DNA from: Aquisphaera insulae
GTDB lineage: Bacteria > Planctomycetota > Planctomycetia > Isosphaerales > Isosphaeraceae
DNA: 64,000 nt
Assembly (NCBI RefSeq): GCF_011064615.1
Contig: NZ_JAALJH010000004.1
Location: 62,001-126,000, forward strand
Reading direction: 5' to 3'
The translations under genes were made by a program, and so were the position numbers. This document shows, piece by piece, positions 61,750-64,000 of the stretch. Each line of letters opens with the position of its first letter. Position 1 is the stretch's first letter. The notes under the pieces were generated by a model. That model had not been told where the DNA came from. It saw only the letters and a program-made list of their open reading frames with translations, and did no database searches.

Positions 61750-61929
61750 GAGACGACTCTCGCTACCGGAAATTGGCCCTGCATACGAGCTTATCGTATC
61801 CAGCGATTCACGTTCCGGCCACCTTGCCCGGTCGCGGACGTGGCCCTAGAATCGGCAAATTCGGGTGTCCGGCCGGTCCGAGATCGCCGGATCGTGGGAG
61901 TGACCGGCGGCGAGCAGGCGGAGGCATAC

Positions 61930-62994
61930 ATGGTCCAGCATGGCTTCGGGATCGTCGGCTGCGGGATGATCGCGGAGTTCCACACCCGCGCGATCTGCGA
62001 CTTGCCGGGCGCGCGCGTGGTCGCCGCCTACAGCCGGTCGCGGGTGAACGCGGAGAAGATCGCGGCGATGGCCGGCGGCCACTGTCAGACCTTCGACGAC
62101 CTGGACGCCATGCTCGCGACACCGGGCCTGGACGTCGTCTGCATTTGCACGCCGAGCGGCGCCCACATGGAGCCGGCCGTCCGAGCCGCCCGCGCCGGCA
62201 AGCACGTCGTCGTCGAGAAGCCGCTGGAGATCACACTCCCCAGATGCGACGCGATCATCGACGCCTGCGATGCGGCGGGCGTCCGACTCTGCACGATCTT
62301 CCCCTCTCGTTTCTCGCCCGCCAACCGCCGGCTCAAGGAGGCCATCGACCTCGGCCGCTTCGGACGCCTGACCCTGGGCGACACTCACGTGAAGTGGTGG
62401 CGAACCCAGGAGTATTACGACTCCGGAGGCTGGCGCGGGACCTGGTCGCTGGACGGCGGCGGGGCGCTGATGAATCAGGCGATCCACAACGTCGATCTCC
62501 TCTTCTGGCTGATGGGCGACGTCGCCACGATCGCCGCCCAGGCCGCGACCCTGGCCCACGAGCGGATCGAGGTCGAGGACACGGCCGTGGCGACCGTGCA
62601 GTTCCGGAACGGCGCCCTCGGGATCATCGAGGCGGCCACGAGCGCCTATCCCGGGCTCCTCAAGCGGACCGAGATCCACGGCGATCGCGGCTCGGCCCGG
62701 GTGGAGCAGGATGACATCACCCTCTGGGAGTTCCAGGAGAAGGTCCCCAGCGACAACGAGGTCCTGGCGGCGATAGCCGGCGCCACGGGCGACAAGGCCG
62801 GCGCCAGCGACCCCCGAGGCATCAACCACGCCGGCCACCGGGACCAGCTCGCTGACTTTCTCGCCGCCATCGACCACGGCCGAGCCCCGCTGGTGGATGG
62901 CCGCGAGGGGCGAAAGTCCGTGGAGATCATCCGCGCCGTCTACAAGTCCGCCCGCGAAGGCCGCACGATCGCCCTGCCATTGGTTGACGACTGA
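61930..62994 (+). CDS. Gfo/Idh/MocA family oxidoreductase
   Basis: NAD(P)-dependent sugar or polyol dehydrogenase, 354 residues. The N-terminal Rossmann fold has GIVGCGMIAEFH (7-18), CTPSGAH and VVEKPLE (about 98-104); the C-terminal domain has GGGALMNQAIHNVDLLFWLMGD (about 176-197), with the His typical of the family. The substrate is not apparent. The ATG at 61930 has GGAGG five bases upstream; the frame start at 61840 is not supported. Confidence 0.92.
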   Translation: MVQHGFGIVGCGMIAEFHTRAICDLPGARVVAAYSRSRVNAEKIAAMAGGHCQTFDDLDAMLATPGLDVVCICTPSGAHMEPAVRAARAGKHVVVEKPLEITLPRCDAIIDACDAAGVRLCTIFPSRFSPANRRLKEAIDLGRFGRLTLGDTHVKWWRTQEYYDSGGWRGTWSLDGGGALMNQAIHNVDLLFWLMGDVATIAAQAATLAHERIEVEDTAVATVQFRNGALGIIEAATSAYPGLLKRTEIHGDRGSARVEQDDITLWEFQEKVPSDNEVLAAIAGATGDKAGASDPRGINHAGHRDQLADFLAAIDHGRAPLVDGREGRKSVEIIRAVYKSAREGRTIALPLVDD

Positions 62995-63128
62995 CCGTCG
63001 GCCCGTCGGCTGCCCCCACCGCCCCGACCTCGAACCTCCCCTGGACGCATCGCCGGCAGCCGATACACTGGAATCGAGACGACGAGGACGGGCTTATCGA
63101 GCCCAGCCTCCCGCGAGCCGAGGGTGCC

Positions 63129-63824
63129 ATGAGCAGGATCGTCTTGCCGAAGCCGCTCAACGAGGTCGTCTATCCCGACAGCGACGGTCGGCCGATGGCG
63201 GAAAACACGCGCCAGTTCAAGTGGATCGTCGTCATCAAGGAGAACCTCGAGATCCTCTACCGCAAGAAGGACGACGTCTTCATCGCCGGAGACCTCTTCT
63301 GGTACGCGGAGAAGGGGAACAACCAGGCCCGCACGGCGCCCGACGTCATGGTCGTCTTCGGCCGGCCCAAGGGAGACCGCGGCTCCTATCGCCAATGGGA
63401 GGAAGGCGGCATCGCGCCTCAGGTCGTCTTCGAGGTCCGTTCTCCCAGCAACGACGACGCCGAGATGGCCGCCAAATTCGACTACTACGACCGGCACGGT
63501 GTCCGGGAGTACTACGACCTGGATCCCGACACCGGCCGTCTCGCCGGATGGCAAAGGAAAGGGCGAGGTCTCAAGCCCATCGCGCGGATGGAGGGCTTCA
63601 CGAGCCCCCTTCTGGATATCCGATTCGAATGTCACCCCGCTCCGGAGTACTTCAGGATCTTCGGGCCCGACGGCAGGCGGTTCCTGACCAGCGTCGAACT
63701 CGCGGATGCGAAAGAACAATCCGACCGGCGCGCCGAGATCGCCGACCGGCGAGCTGAGATCGCCGACCGGCGCGCCGAGCTCCTCGCCGCCAAGCTCCGG
63801 GAACTGGGCATCGACCCGAACTGA
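63129..63824 (+). CDS. Uma2 family (DUF820) endonuclease-like protein
   Basis: 231 residues with the PD-(D/E)XK-type Uma2 core: IAGDLFWYAEKG, TAPDVMVVFGRPKG (catalytic Asp), QVVFEVRSPSND (E-x-x) and FDYYDRHGVREYYDLDPD. Uma2 proteins are very abundant in planctomycetes and cyanobacteria; function is unknown. The C-terminus has three repeats of DRRAEIA and a helical end. The ATG at 63129 (MSRIVLPKPL) is taken; the SD is weak. Confidence 0.9.
   Translation: MSRIVLPKPLNEVVYPDSDGRPMAENTRQFKWIVVIKENLEILYRKKDDVFIAGDLFWYAEKGNNQARTAPDVMVVFGRPKGDRGSYRQWEEGGIAPQVVFEVRSPSNDDAEMAAKFDYYDRHGVREYYDLDPDTGRLAGWQRKGRGLKPIARMEGFTSPLLDIRFECHPAPEYFRIFGPDGRRFLTSVELADAKEQSDRRAEIADRRAEIADRRAELLAAKLRELGIDPN
63723..63785 (+). 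repeat. 21-bp tandem repeat (DRRAEIA) in the Uma2 gene
   Basis: Three near-identical 21-base units (63723-63743, 63744-63764, 63765-63785) encode DRRAEIA, DRRAEIA and DRRAELL in a helical segment; the repeat continues the heptad of a coiled coil. Confidence 0.85.
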
Positions 63825-63919
63825 CAGGCGACGGTCGACCCGAACCTTCAAACCATGCCGGGGGAAAGTCGCACCGGCGAGAATCACCAGGATGATGCGG
63901 TCGTCAACGGAGTGACCTC

Positions 63920-64000
63920 ATGGCCCGTCGCAAGAAACACCGCCCCTGGCTCGACTACCTCGTCTACCTGGCCGTCCGAGCCGTCGTGACCACCGCCCGC
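63920..64000 (+). CDS. Start of a further gene (partial), possible lysophospholipid acyltransferase
   Basis: Runs off the window end. The ATG at 63920 (MARRKKHRPWLDYLVYLAVRAV) has GGAG seven bases upstream. A basic start followed by a hydrophobic helix with DYLVYLAVRA resembles the start of LpxL/HtrB-like acyltransferases, but 27 residues cannot confirm it. Confidence 0.45.
   Translation, partial: MARRKKHRPWLDYLVYLAVRAVVTTAR

Overview
The window is a high-GC, gene-dense chromosomal segment of a planctomycete, most likely a member of the Isosphaeraceae (Aquisphaera, Paludisphaera or Singulisphaera type). The evidence is the combination of a DUF1559 prepilin-like secreted protein, two giant TPR/FG-GAP/ASPIC-UnbV proteins, two DUF4058 proteins, a Uma2-type nuclease-fold protein, a Rho factor with a long disordered N-terminus, a Gly-rich RRM protein and a Tad pilus cluster. 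I see no insertion sequence, prophage, integrase, CRISPR array or rRNA operon. The genus is an inference; a 16S or marker-gene search would settle it.

Layout. 1-5.75 kb, minus strand: a Tad/Flp pilus operon (two near-identical Flp pilins, prepilin peptidase, CpaB, CpaE, CpaF, and the first codons of a probable TadB), with a promoter in front of each pilin. 5.9-9.1 kb, plus: a prenyltransferase-repeat protein translationally coupled to a Tat-type DUF362 protein, then an SPFH protein. 9.1-18.6 kb: a TPR/FG-GAP/ASPIC protein, a TPR membrane protein, a small lipoprotein and a DUF1559 protein (all minus), and a second TPR/FG-GAP/ASPIC protein (plus). 18.8-23.9 kb: two STAS proteins facing an overlapping htrA-trpD-MATE operon that has a clear sigma70-type promoter. 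24-28.5 kb: a solitary ThiH/HydG-like radical SAM enzyme and a coupled pair of unknown membrane/secreted proteins.

28.5-31 kb: a 542-base gene-free stretch with possible RNA structure, a DksA/TraR-type zinc-finger protein with an intrinsic terminator, a Gly-rich RRM protein and MobA. 31-38 kb: a GH127-like glycosidase, a rhomboid-GNAT operon, a third STAS protein, a small unknown protein, a secreted gluzincin-like protease and a DUF4058 protein. 38-48.1 kb, mostly minus: class I fumarase, a CBM9-like protein, RibH, Rho, CoaE and DNA polymerase I, with a second DUF4058 gene (plus) in between. 48.5-53.2 kb: a membrane-anchored coiled-coil protein with KADEP repeats, a shared 17-bp terminator, citrate synthase, a GbsR-type regulator, a small ribbon-helix-helix protein, and a tRNA-Asn with its own promoter and terminator. 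53.3-64 kb: an unknown protein, GlgX, an M13 metallopeptidase, a CXXCH lipoprotein, about 1 kb of gene-free DNA, a CPBP protease, a Gfo/Idh/MocA oxidoreductase, a Uma2 protein and the start of a further gene.

Most genes are housekeeping or envelope functions. The least explained parts are the coupled pairs at 5.9-7.8 kb and 25.6-28.5 kb, the radical SAM enzyme with an extra N-terminal domain, and the structured gene-free stretches at 28.8 kb and 59.6-60.6 kb. Starts were moved inward from the longest open frame wherever a Shine-Dalgarno (SD) sequence, signal peptide or family alignment supported it.
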